A DNA stretch of 64,000 nucleotides from Arthrobacter sp. ZGTC412. GTDB lineage: Bacteria; Actinomycetota; Actinomycetes; Actinomycetales; Micrococcaceae. The notes under the pieces are model-generated. The model saw only the letters and a list, made by a program, of their open reading frames with translations. It did not search any database and was not told where the DNA came from. Both the position numbers and the translations under genes were made by a program. This document shows, one piece after another, positions 1-8,303 of this stretch. Position 1 is the first letter of the stretch; every line of letters begins with the position of its first letter. The stretch spans positions 310,001 through 374,000 of the forward strand of contig NZ_PJII01000001.1 in NCBI RefSeq assembly GCF_002929215.1, written 5' to 3'.

Positions 1-194
1 GAAGCTGAGCGCCGTTCGCCCTGGCGGTGCAGCTTGGCCAGCATCCGCTGGACCCATTCTTTTTCCTGTGCTGCCGTGAACCGCGCCGGGATGGCCACCA
101 CAGCGGTGCCGTTTTCCCAGAAGGCCGCCACGGTCCGGGTCCGGCGGGCGGACCGCCGGACCTCAACGGGGGCGCCGCCCTCGGTGGTGATCAC
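1..194 (-). CDS. YgjP-like M48-family metal-dependent hydrolase, N-terminal fragment
   Basis: Only the first 64 codons are in the window; the gene continues beyond base 1. The translation contains VEVRRSARRTRTV and VVAIPARFTAAQEKEWV, typical of the start of the YgjP/DUF45 group of M48-like hydrolases. The zinc-binding HExxH region would lie outside the window, so catalytic competence cannot be judged. The start is a GTG at 194-192 that overlaps the uvrD2 stop as GTGA, implying translational coupling. I infer it is the last gene of a nudC-uvrD2-ygjP transcription unit. Its substrate is unknown. Confidence 0.72.
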   Translation of the reverse strand, partial: MITTEGGAPVEVRRSARRTRTVAAFWENGTAVVAIPARFTAAQEKEWVQRMLAKLHRQGERRSA

Positions 195-2323
195 AGGGAG
201 GTGCTTTCCACCAGTACCCGCAGGACGTCTTCCCCGTAGCGTTCCAGCTTGGACGGTCCGACTCCTGCCAGCGCCGCAAGTTCTTCCAAGGATCCCGGCA
301 GTGCTTCGGCAATGGCTGTGAGCGTTGCGTCGGTGAACACCACAAAGGCGGGGACATCGGCAGCGAGCGCTACTTCGCGCCGCCAGGTCCTCAGGGCGTC
401 GAAGGTCTGTTCCTCGTAGCTCGGCGGGCAGGCGTTGCACCGCCCTACCTTGCGCTCCGCACCGGTGGCAAGCATGCTGCCGCAGACCCTGCACATAGCC
501 GGGGAGGCAGCCTTGCGGCGGGGAGCCGGACCCTTGCCCCTGATGTTTGAGCCGGCGACGGAATCCGGGCGCAGGCCGTCCAGGAACCTGGAGGGTTTTC
601 GGTTGGCACGGCCACCCGGCGTCCTGGCGGTGGACCAGGACAGTGAGAGGTGTTCCCGTGCGCGGGTGATTCCAACGTAGAGGAGCCGCCGTTCCTCGTC
701 CACAGATTCAGGCGAGTCGGCGAAGGAGATGGGCATGAGCCCTTCGCTGAGCCCCACCAGGAACACGGCGTCCCATTCCAGGCCCTTGGCCGCGTGCAGG
801 GAGGCAAGGGTTACGCCCTGCACGGTGGGTGCGTGTTGGGCCAGCGAACGTTCCTGGAGTTCGTTGACAAACTCAGCGAGGCCAAACTCCGGGCCCCGGG
901 TCTTGACGAGTTCGTCGGCGAGCGCGACCAGCGCCGCGAGGGATTCCCAGCGTTCACGCAGCGCGCCGCCGTTGTGGGGCGCCGCGTCCGTGTAGCCGAG
1001 GGAAGCCACGATATCCCGGACCAGCTGGCCCAACGGCTCCGGTGACTCCGCGGAGACTGCCCGGGTGGCTGCCCGCAGCTGGAGGATGGCGTCACGAACT
1101 TCCTTGCGGGCGAAGAACCGCTCGCCGCCGCGCAGTTGGTACCCGATGCCGGCGGCAGCAAGCGCCTGTTCGTAAGCCTCGGACTGACCGTTGGTACGGA
1201 AGAGCACTGCCACCTCGCTGGCCGGGGTGCCGGCGTCGAGCAGCGCTTTGATCTTTTGCGCAACCGTGGCTGCTTCAGCTTCGTCATCCGAGCACTCGGT
1301 GAACTGGGGGGCAGGCCCGGCGGGCCGCTGCGCCACGAGCTGGAGCGGTGCAGCCCAGGCAGCATCAGCAACAGCGCCGCCGCTGCGCCTGCCCGCGAGG
1401 AGATCGTTGGCGAGCTTGACCACCTGCGGCGTGGAGCGGTAATCCCTGATGAGCTTTACCACGTTGGCCTGCGGATAGCGGGCCTTGAATTCCAGGAGGT
1501 GCTTCGGGGAGGCGCCGGTGAACGAGTAGATGGTCTGGCTGGCATCCCCAACGACGCACAGCTCGTCCCTTCCTCCCAGCCACAGTTCCAGGAGCCTTTG
1601 CTGCAGCGGGGAAACGTCCTGGTACTCGTCCACGACAAAATGCCGGTACTGCTCGCGGACGGTGGCGGCGACCTTTTCGTCCTCCTGCAGGATGCCCACC
1701 GTGATCAGCAGGACGTCCTCAAAGTCGATGACGTTGCGGTCTGTTTTGACGTCTTCATAGGACTGGAAAACCCGTGCCACGGCAGTGAGGTCGAAGCCGC
1801 CCGGAGCGCCCCGGTCCTGCGCGTTTTCGAGGTAGTTGGCGGGGGTCAGCATGGATACTTTTGCCCACTCGATTTCCGAGGCAAGGTCGCGGATGGAGGC
1901 CCTGTCCGTGCTCAGCCGAAGCCGCCGGGCTGCCTCCGCGAGCATTTGGGCTTTGTGGTCCAGCAGTTTGGGCAGCGTCCCGCCAACGGCCTGCGGCCAG
2001 AAGAACTGCAGCTGGCGCAGGGCCGCGGCGTGGAAGGTGCGGGCCTGGACGTTGCCTGCGCCAAGGTCGCGCAGCCGGCTGCGCATCTCCGCCGCCGCGC
2101 GGGCAGTGAAGGTTACGGCCAGCAGCCGCTGGGGTGTGTAAACGCCGGAGTGCACGCCATAAGCGATGCGGTGGGTGATGGCCCGGGTCTTGCCGGTGCC
2201 GGCGCCGGCCAGCACGCAGAGCGGGCCGTTGAGCGTGCTCGCCACCTCGCGCTGTTCCGCGTCCAGCCCGCCGAGGATGCGGTCTTCCAGGGAAGCTGCA
2301 CCGTCAAAATTTTCTGTAGTCAC
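191..2323 (-). CDS. uvrD2: ATP-dependent DNA helicase UvrD2 (SF1A, tetracysteine and HRDC tail)
   Basis: A 710-residue superfamily 1A 3'-5' DNA helicase of the actinobacterial UvrD2 type. Walker A is GAGTGKT at residues 40-46, motif II is VVDEYQDVSPLQQ, and the C-terminal motor motifs include LLYVGITRAREHL. Four cysteines follow the motor, at 611, 614, 629 and 632 (CRVCG and CNAC); this matches the tetracysteine module known in mycobacterial UvrD2, which links to a C-terminal HRDC domain (about 636-710 here). The start is GTG at 2323, 59 nt after nudC. No strong Shine-Dalgarno is visible, only an A-rich stretch. It probably acts in repair-linked unwinding. Its stop overlaps the following GTG start. 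Confidence 0.93.
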   Translation of the reverse strand: MTTENFDGAASLEDRILGGLDAEQREVASTLNGPLCVLAGAGTGKTRAITHRIAYGVHSGVYTPQRLLAVTFTARAAAEMRSRLRDLGAGNVQARTFHAAALRQLQFFWPQAVGGTLPKLLDHKAQMLAEAARRLRLSTDRASIRDLASEIEWAKVSMLTPANYLENAQDRGAPGGFDLTAVARVFQSYEDVKTDRNVIDFEDVLLITVGILQEDEKVAATVREQYRHFVVDEYQDVSPLQQRLLELWLGGRDELCVVGDASQTIYSFTGASPKHLLEFKARYPQANVVKLIRDYRSTPQVVKLANDLLAGRRSGGAVADAAWAAPLQLVAQRPAGPAPQFTECSDDEAEAATVAQKIKALLDAGTPASEVAVLFRTNGQSEAYEQALAAAGIGYQLRGGERFFARKEVRDAILQLRAATRAVSAESPEPLGQLVRDIVASLGYTDAAPHNGGALRERWESLAALVALADELVKTRGPEFGLAEFVNELQERSLAQHAPTVQGVTLASLHAAKGLEWDAVFLVGLSEGLMPISFADSPESVDEERRLLYVGITRAREHLSLSWSTARTPGGRANRKPSRFLDGLRPDSVAGSNIRGKGPAPRRKAASPAMCRVCGSMLATGAERKVGRCNACPPSYEEQTFDALRTWRREVALAADVPAFVVFTDATLTAIAEALPGSLEELAALAGVGPSKLERYGEDVLRVLVESTSL

Positions 2324-2382
2324 TTTTGCTGCTTTTTTCGTCTCGACTACCGCGTGCTGGAGTCTGATGGATAAGTAGGGCT

Positions 2383-3405
2383 TCAGGCGCCTGCCAGGTC
2401 CTGAATACGTCCGCCGAACCAGTGCTCTATCAGGGAGCGGGCAATCGACAGCCGGCTGGAGATGGTGATCTCACCGGCGAGCACGGCGTCCTGGAGCTCC
2501 TCACGGCTGAACCAGCGCGCCCTGGTGACCTCCACGCCGTCGGGCGTTGCCTCGGCGTCTTCAGTGACGGCGGTAAATCCAAGCATAAGGGAGGCGGGGA
2601 ACGGCCAGGACTGCGAGCCAAGGTACTGGCAGGCGGTAACCCTGACTCCCACTTCTTCATGAATCTCCCGGACCACTGCCTGTTCCAGGGACTCCCCCGG
2701 TTCCACGAACCCCGCCAGGGTTGAATAATTCCTGGCATCACGGGCACCGCCGCCGCCCAGGAGCAGGCGGCCGTCCGGGCCTACCACGGTGACGATGATG
2801 GCCGGATCGGTCCGCGGGTAGTGTTCAGAGTCATCAACCGGGCAGCGCCGAACCCATCCCCCGGCTTCCACGTCCGTGGGCGAACCGCAGCGCGGACAGT
2901 GCGTGTGGGTGGCATGCCAATTGGCGATGGCGCTGGCTTCAACAAAAAGTGCCGTATGCGTTGGGGTCAGCCCGGCCGCAACGTCCCGGAATCCGGCCCA
3001 CGTTGCATCCGATGGGACTCCAGCGGTTCCAGGCTCCACTGCTTCCGGCAGGACGAAAAGCAGCAGTTGGGTGCCCGGGGCAAGGTCCGAATCGGGCAGG
3101 GCAGAACCAAGGTAGACCGTCAGTTCTGGCACCGCACCTGCGGCGGCAAGCTCATCACGGAGTGCCCGGGCCCCGGACATGAACAGCCCGCCGCCCTGGA
3201 CCAGGCCCTGCCGGCCGGACAGGACAACCGCCAAGGTGTCTGCATTGGCAAGGAGTTCCTCCACCATCCCCGGTTGTGCCCGGGCGACGGAGCCGCGGTC
3301 AACCAGCGCGGGAGGCACCGGGAGTACCGTGTCCATCAGGTGGTTCGCCGGCAGCCGGGCTGCCTTGCCCAAGTGGACCGGTGTAACAGACTCCGCATGG
3401 CTCAT
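2383..3405 (-). CDS. nudC: NAD(+)/NADH pyrophosphatase (Nudix hydrolase NudC)
   Basis: A 340-residue NudC-type Nudix hydrolase that cleaves NADH (and, in characterised homologues, NAD caps on RNA) to NMNH and AMP. An N-terminal variable domain precedes a zinc-ribbon-like segment, HCPRCGSPTD...RRCPVDDSEHYPR, in which the fourth cysteine of the E. coli protein is replaced by an acidic or serine position. The Nudix box follows, GFVEPGESLEQAVVREIHEE, then SQSWPFPASLML, the SQPWPFPxS signature separating NudC from other Nudix enzymes. I chose ATG 3405 because a TACGGT -10-like box ends 6 nt upstream, consistent with a leaderless start. A GTG-free extension to 3471 would run through that promoter. 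Confidence 0.93.
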   Translation of the reverse strand: MSHAESVTPVHLGKAARLPANHLMDTVLPVPPALVDRGSVARAQPGMVEELLANADTLAVVLSGRQGLVQGGGLFMSGARALRDELAAAGAVPELTVYLGSALPDSDLAPGTQLLLFVLPEAVEPGTAGVPSDATWAGFRDVAAGLTPTHTALFVEASAIANWHATHTHCPRCGSPTDVEAGGWVRRCPVDDSEHYPRTDPAIIVTVVGPDGRLLLGGGGARDARNYSTLAGFVEPGESLEQAVVREIHEEVGVRVTACQYLGSQSWPFPASLMLGFTAVTEDAEATPDGVEVTRARWFSREELQDAVLAGEITISSRLSIARSLIEHWFGGRIQDLAGA

Positions 3406-3417
3406 GTGTCCACCGTA
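3406..3417 (-). promoter_or_regulatory. Leaderless-type -10 box of nudC
   Basis: TACGGT (3417-3412) is followed by 6 nt and the ATG at 3405. No good -35 hexamer is recognisable. Confidence 0.5.
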
Positions 3418-3544
3418 CTGATTGGGACCGACAATTGATATTTGGGGTGCATGCCCCGGTCGCCAGGCCACCTTGCCTACCCGGTTTTGGACTATATCTG
3501 AAGACTCGCCGACCTTGGACCGGTGTGTTGGACTGGACGCAATC

Positions 3545-3556
3545 TACCGTGGAACG
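3545..3556 (+). promoter_or_regulatory. Leaderless-type -10 box of the APH-fold gene
   Basis: TACCGT (3545-3550) is followed by 6 nt and the GTG at 3557. It is back to back with the nudC box. Confidence 0.45.
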
Positions 3557-4822
3557 GTGAGAAGAAAACCGATTGAACTGGCAGCCGTTGCAACCGCGGC
3601 AGTCCCCGGACTGACCCCGACGGCCGTCAGCTCTGCCCCGGATGACCCCGCGGACTTCGACTCCGCCCTGCTGCTCGACTCCGAGGGCAAGCGGTGGCGG
3701 GTCCGCTCACCGCGGCACGCCGAGGCAAGCGCCCGGCTTGAGACGGAATTTCTCGTGCTGCGGGCGTTCGCTCCGGCCATCCGCGCCGAACTGCCCTTCC
3801 TTATGCCCACAGTTGCGGGCAGCGTGCGGCTGGGGACCTTGAGTACGTTTGTCTACTCGCATCTGGCCGGCAGCACGCGCAGCGTCGAGGAGCTGACCGC
3901 CGGTCCGGATGCCCTTGCCCGCGAAATCGGCGTCGCCCTTGCCGCCATCCATGACCTGCCCCGTTCGCTGGTCAGCAATGCCGACCTGCCCAGCTACACC
4001 CCCAATGAGTTCCGGCAGCGCCGGCTGAATGAACTTGACCAGGCAGCCACCACAGGCAAAATTCCCCCGGCCCTGCTGCTCCGCTGGGAGCACGCCATGG
4101 AAGACGTCTCCCTGTGGCGCTTCAACCCCAGCGTTGTGCACGGCGACCTTCATGAGGACAACCTCCTGGTGGAAGGCCAGCGGGTCACTGCGGTGACCGG
4201 CTGGACCGACCTCAGGATTGGCGATCCTGCCGACGATTTCGCCTGGCTTGTTGCCTCCAATGAGCAGGACTTCGTGGATGCGGTCCTGGGCGCTTACACA
4301 GCCAGCCGCCGGGATACCCCGGACAACCATCTCCTGCGCCGGGCAGCACTGTCCGCCGAGTTCGCCTTGGCCCAGTACCTGGTGAAGGGAATAGCCTCGG
4401 ATGATCCCGGCATGTTGTCTGAGGCGGAGGAGATGCTGGGCACCCTTGCCCGGGATATTGAGGAGCACGGCGGGCAGCCCATCAGCGTGGAGCCCCAGCC
4501 GGCGCCGGGCGCTCCGGCTACAGGCAGTGTGCCCGCCGTGGGCAATGCCCCGGCCGTGGGCAATGTGCCGGCCATGAGGGCGGCCGACGCCGGGCCTTCA
4601 GGTTTGCTGCCTTCCGTTACGGTAGTGCCGTTGCCGGCCCCGGTTCAGCCGGCGGTCCACGTCACTCCCATCCCCGCGGATTCCTCGGCTGATGCCGGCA
4701 AAGACGACCCCGCCCGCGACCTCGGGACGAAAGACAGCGCACAGACCAAGGCGGATGACAGGAAAGAACTGGACGACACGTCCACGGCCGCCATCTCCAT
4801 CGTGGACGTCACTAAGAACTAA
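3557..4822 (+). CDS. APH-fold phosphotransferase-like protein with low-complexity tail
   Basis: A 421-residue protein with an aminoglycoside/macrolide-phosphotransferase (kinase-like) fold over about residues 1-310. The catalytic-loop motif VVHGDLHEDNLL is intact. The segment that normally carries the metal-binding Asp (usually I-D-W) reads VTGWTDLRIGDPADD, so that Asp is replaced by Gly. The tail from about residue 315 is Pro/Ala/Val-rich, with three 6-residue repeats (T/V-G-S/N-x-P-A), then turns acidic and lysine-rich. Start GTG 3557 is chosen for its position after TACCGT and the onset of similarity. It is divergent from nudC and its 3' end overlaps adnB by 11 nt. Substrate unknown; I would not call it a resistance gene. 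Confidence 0.8.
   Translation: MRRKPIELAAVATAAVPGLTPTAVSSAPDDPADFDSALLLDSEGKRWRVRSPRHAEASARLETEFLVLRAFAPAIRAELPFLMPTVAGSVRLGTLSTFVYSHLAGSTRSVEELTAGPDALAREIGVALAAIHDLPRSLVSNADLPSYTPNEFRQRRLNELDQAATTGKIPPALLLRWEHAMEDVSLWRFNPSVVHGDLHEDNLLVEGQRVTAVTGWTDLRIGDPADDFAWLVASNEQDFVDAVLGAYTASRRDTPDNHLLRRAALSAEFALAQYLVKGIASDDPGMLSEAEEMLGTLARDIEEHGGQPISVEPQPAPGAPATGSVPAVGNAPAVGNVPAMRAADAGPSGLLPSVTVVPLPAPVQPAVHVTPIPADSSADAGKDDPARDLGTKDSAQTKADDRKELDDTSTAAISIVDVTKN
4520..4573 (+). repeat. Three tandem 18-nt coding repeats in the APH-fold gene
   Basis: Units 4520-4537, 4538-4555 and 4556-4573 encode T-G-S-V-P-A, V-G-N-A-P-A and V-G-N-V-P-A. The second and third copies are nearly identical, so copy number may vary by slippage. 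Confidence 0.85.
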
Positions 4823-7800
4823 GCGCAGCCGCCACGATTTCCTCCAGCTCTGCGGCTGTTCCGAGGTCGTGGGGCCGCACCACCTCGTTGTCCGCCACGT
4901 AGAAAAAGGCCGCCCGGACTTCCTCGAGAGGTACTCCCTTCAGGCGTGCCCAGGCCAGGCGGTACGCCGCAAGCTGCACGGACTTTGTCCTAAGCTGCGC
5001 AGCGGACGGCCGCCGTCCGGTCTTCCAGTCCACCAGGTCCCACCGGCCGTCGGCATCCCGGAAGACGGCGTCAATGCGCCCACGCACCACGACGTCGCCC
5101 ACACGGGTCTCGACCGGAGCCTCCACATAGGCCGGCAACCGGTCGGCCCAGGGGGACGCTTTGAAGGTTGCCACCATGGCGTCGAGGTCGTAGGCAGCAT
5201 CGATGTGGTCGTCGGAGCCCGGAGTTTCGCCGAGGTCGAGCATTCCGGCGGCGCCGAAGTACTCCTCCACCCATGCATGGAAGGCAGTTCCCTTCCGGGC
5301 CGACATGCCGGGTTCGCGCGGTACGGGCCTGCGGAGCCTGCCAAGCACCGCAGCGGGGTCCTCCCGCAGTTCCACCAGGGTGGATGCAGAGATATGGCCG
5401 GGCAGGTGCACTTCCCGGCCGGCGGTCCTCCTGGCGCGCCGTTCCAGCAGCAGTGCCGCTTCCCGTGCCCAGCCCCGTGCCACACCGGCCAACTCCCTGC
5501 CAGGATCAGGCTGCCCCGCGGGTGCTTCTGCTTGGTGCGGTACCGGAAGTACTTCCCCGCCCCGGGCCCCCAGGGCGGCAAGAACGTTGGCGGCGGCTGT
5601 CTCCATGGCATGCCGCCGTCCGCGTGACAGGCGCAGGCGGTTGCCGGTACGTGGATCCACGGGCCCCTCAAGGGGGTCGTACGGCCAGCTGGCAACTTCG
5701 GCTTCCAAGGTGAGCGGGCTCTTCTCCGGGAGAGCGGCTTCCTCCAGCGACCCGGGATGAACAGTCGCAGCAGCCCGCGGCGCAGCTCCGATCACCTTGG
5801 TGAGTTTCTCAAGCCCGGTAAGAAACGGTGACATCTCCGCACGCCCCGCCCGGGAGCCGACCCACGCAGGGCTGGACACCCACAGGACGTGCTTGGCCCT
5901 GGTGTAGGCCACGTACGCAAGTCGGCGCTCCTCTGACTCCCCGTGGGCCTGGACGGCTGACTTGAAGTCCTTTTCCGCGTCAAGCCAGCCTTTCTGGTCC
6001 GGCTGGTCAAGGTCCCACTGCGGAAGGTCGGCACGGTCGCCCCGGAGCGGCCAGGGCAGTGCCGCCGAACCGCTGCTCCAGCGGGAGTCCCTGTCACTGG
6101 GGAAGGCCCCGGCATTAAGTCCGGGGACAAAAACCGCATCCCATTCGAGGCCCTTAGATGCATGGACTGTCAGGAGTTGCACAGCCTCGCGGTTGACGTC
6201 GCTGGCCGGCGCTTCCAACCCGTTTTCCTCCACAGCTGCAGCCTCCAGCCAGGACAGGAACGCGAGGATGTCCACGCGCTGGGACGTCCGCAGGAACCCC
6301 GCAGCGGCGTCCTGGAAGGCGTCAAGGTTACGGCGGGCCTGGTGGATGCTGATGCCGGGCCGCGCGGCCACTTCGATGTCGAGCAGCATTGCCCGCTCGA
6401 CTTCACCCAGCAGTGTGGTCAGGTCGTCGCCGAGGTAGGTCCGGAGTTGGCGCAGCTCAGATGACAGCCGGGCAAGCCTGGTGCGGGCGCCGGCGCTGAG
6501 CGACCGGCCATTGGCGGACGTCCAGCCCTCCCTGGGCAGCCAATCCAGGGCTTCCACCAGGCTGGCGGCGTCGGTCAGGTCGCTTTCGAGGACGGTTTCG
6601 CCGGCTTCGTCCGGCTGCTCGTCAAGGGGCCGCTCAGCGGCGTGCCCCCGCCGGCGCGCCAGCTGGCTGGACCAGTCGCGCAGCGCCATCAGGTCAGCGG
6701 GGCCGATGCGCCAGCGGGCGCCCGCCAGCAGGCGCATCAGCGAATCCGAGCGTCCGGGGTCGGCCAGCACGCGCAGCGTGGCCACGAGGTCCACAATCTC
6801 CGGGGTGTCCAGTAGTCCGCCGAGGCCGACAATTTCATACGGGATTCCCCGGGCTTCAAACTGGCGCCGGATGGTTTCCATTTGCGCGCGGCGTCGGCAG
6901 AGAACAGCGAGGGCAGGCGGTACGGGGGTTCCGTCGGGTTTCAGCTCGAAGTCCGTCACCCGGTACCTCTGAACGTCTTCAGCCAACGCACACGCCTCAT
7001 CAACATCGGTCCCGAAGCGCCCCAGCACCACTGTTCCCTCGACTGCATGCGGGCTGGGCTGCAACGGGGGCACGTCCGCTGCTGCAGAGCCTCCCCCGCC
7101 CGCCGGTCCGCGCCGGGATGCCGCCTCGCCCAAAGACTCAGACATAACGTTGGCTGCTGAGAGGATGGACCGCCCGTTCCGCCAGGCCGTCGTCAGGTAG
7201 GACGTGGGGGCAGGAGCCCACTGCCCGGCCTCCGCTGAACCGCTGTGTACGGGGAATTCGCGGACAAAGTGGAAAAGCTGCCCGGCCGAGGCCCCACGGA
7301 AACCGTAGATCGACTGGTTGGGGTCGCCCACTGCGGTTACCGCGTGACCGCCAGCGAAGAGCCGGGAGAACAACACCAGCTGGGCATACGAAGTGTCCTG
7401 GAATTCGTCGAGCAGCACCACCTTGTACCGCTGCCGTTCCATGTGTGCCGCCAAGGGGACATCCTGCGCCACCTTGGCGGCGAGGGCCACCAGGTCTCCG
7501 AAGTCAAGGGCGCCCCGTGCCCGCTTCGCCGCTGCGTACCGGCCAACCATGTCGGCCACGCTCGCCCGGGTGCGGAGCATTCCGGCGAGCTCGGCCGCCG
7601 CCTGGGGCGGGTTCTTCATTTTGCCCTCCTGGTACGGCAGGGACTCAAATTCGGACAGCCGGGCCATCAGCCAGGCCTCAACGTCCTCGGGCTCCTGAAG
7701 GTGCTCCGCGCATTCGCCGGCCAACTGGATGACCGCTTTCACCAGCGTTGATTTGGCAGAACGGAAGTGGGCGTACTCGCCGTCGTAGGCCTCCACCACT

Positions 7801-8303
7801 TCACTGGCCAGCTGCCAGGCCTGTGCGCCGCCGAGGAGGACCACGTCCCGCTCCACGCCCAGCCGGAGTCCGTAGTCCGAGACGATGCCGCTGGCAAAGG
7901 AGTGGTAGGTGGACACCTTGGGCTCGAGGGAATCGCTGCTGACCACCTGTTCCGGGAACAGCCGGTGCCTGTTGTCCTGGCCGGCCAACCGTTGCAGGGC
8001 AGCCAGCTTGGCCCGAATCCGGGACGCAAGCTCGCCGGCGGCCTTGCGGGTAAACGTCACCCCGAGGACTTCTTCAGGCCTCACCCAGCCGTTGGCCACC
8101 AGCCAAACGACGCGGTCGGCCATGGTGGCGGTTTTGCCGGATCCCGCGCCCGCGATGACCAGCCGCGGCGTCAGCGGCGAACTGATGATGGCCGACTGTT
8201 CCGGCGTGGGGATGTTCTTCTCTCCCAGCAGCACGGAGAGCTCTTCCGGGGTGAACCGCGGTTCGGGCACGGTGATCCTGGGAACGGCTGAATTCTGGCT
8301 CAT
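4812..8303 (-). CDS. adnB: AdnB-type subunit of the AdnAB DNA-resection motor-nuclease
   Basis: A 1163-residue UvrD-like helicase fused to a RecB-family nuclease. Walker A is GAGSGKT at residues 52-58, motif II is VVLLDEFQDTSYAQ, and the helicase C-terminal motifs include LLTVHASKGLEWDAV and RLAYVAYTRAKH. The nuclease core is GRIDAVFRDADGRWDLVDWK (about 1075-1094) with a downstream Q-x3-Y. In mycobacteria AdnA and AdnB form a heterodimer that resects double-strand breaks, with AdnB as lead motor. The start is ATG 8303, forming an ATGA overlap with adnA; a reading from 8339 would lie inside adnA. The 3' end overlaps the convergent APH-fold gene. Confidence 0.9.
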   Translation of the reverse strand: MSQNSAVPRITVPEPRFTPEELSVLLGEKNIPTPEQSAIISSPLTPRLVIAGAGSGKTATMADRVVWLVANGWVRPEEVLGVTFTRKAAGELASRIRAKLAALQRLAGQDNRHRLFPEQVVSSDSLEPKVSTYHSFASGIVSDYGLRLGVERDVVLLGGAQAWQLASEVVEAYDGEYAHFRSAKSTLVKAVIQLAGECAEHLQEPEDVEAWLMARLSEFESLPYQEGKMKNPPQAAAELAGMLRTRASVADMVGRYAAAKRARGALDFGDLVALAAKVAQDVPLAAHMERQRYKVVLLDEFQDTSYAQLVLFSRLFAGGHAVTAVGDPNQSIYGFRGASAGQLFHFVREFPVHSGSAEAGQWAPAPTSYLTTAWRNGRSILSAANVMSESLGEAASRRGPAGGGGSAAADVPPLQPSPHAVEGTVVLGRFGTDVDEACALAEDVQRYRVTDFELKPDGTPVPPALAVLCRRRAQMETIRRQFEARGIPYEIVGLGGLLDTPEIVDLVATLRVLADPGRSDSLMRLLAGARWRIGPADLMALRDWSSQLARRRGHAAERPLDEQPDEAGETVLESDLTDAASLVEALDWLPREGWTSANGRSLSAGARTRLARLSSELRQLRTYLGDDLTTLLGEVERAMLLDIEVAARPGISIHQARRNLDAFQDAAAGFLRTSQRVDILAFLSWLEAAAVEENGLEAPASDVNREAVQLLTVHASKGLEWDAVFVPGLNAGAFPSDRDSRWSSGSAALPWPLRGDRADLPQWDLDQPDQKGWLDAEKDFKSAVQAHGESEERRLAYVAYTRAKHVLWVSSPAWVGSRAGRAEMSPFLTGLEKLTKVIGAAPRAAATVHPGSLEEAALPEKSPLTLEAEVASWPYDPLEGPVDPRTGNRLRLSRGRRHAMETAAANVLAALGARGGEVLPVPHQAEAPAGQPDPGRELAGVARGWAREAALLLERRARRTAGREVHLPGHISASTLVELREDPAAVLGRLRRPVPREPGMSARKGTAFHAWVEEYFGAAGMLDLGETPGSDDHIDAAYDLDAMVATFKASPWADRLPAYVEAPVETRVGDVVVRGRIDAVFRDADGRWDLVDWKTGRRPSAAQLRTKSVQLAAYRLAWARLKGVPLEEVRAAFFYVADNEVVRPHDLGTAAELEEIVAAALSS

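Noticed and set aside
1136-2374. 412-residue open frame on the plus strand opposite uvrD2
   Set aside because: It is a GC-driven antisense frame with no domain, and the opposite strand encodes an intact UvrD2. The same applies to the long antisense frames over rhlE, the CBS gene and others.
2383-3471. Longer nudC starting at 3471
   Set aside because: The extra 22 residues run through the TACGGT box and the divergent promoter, and have no similarity to NudC N-termini.
3557-4822. APH-fold gene as an antibiotic resistance gene
   Set aside because: The metal-binding Asp is replaced, the tail is unusual and the gene sits in a core repair locus; nothing points to resistance.
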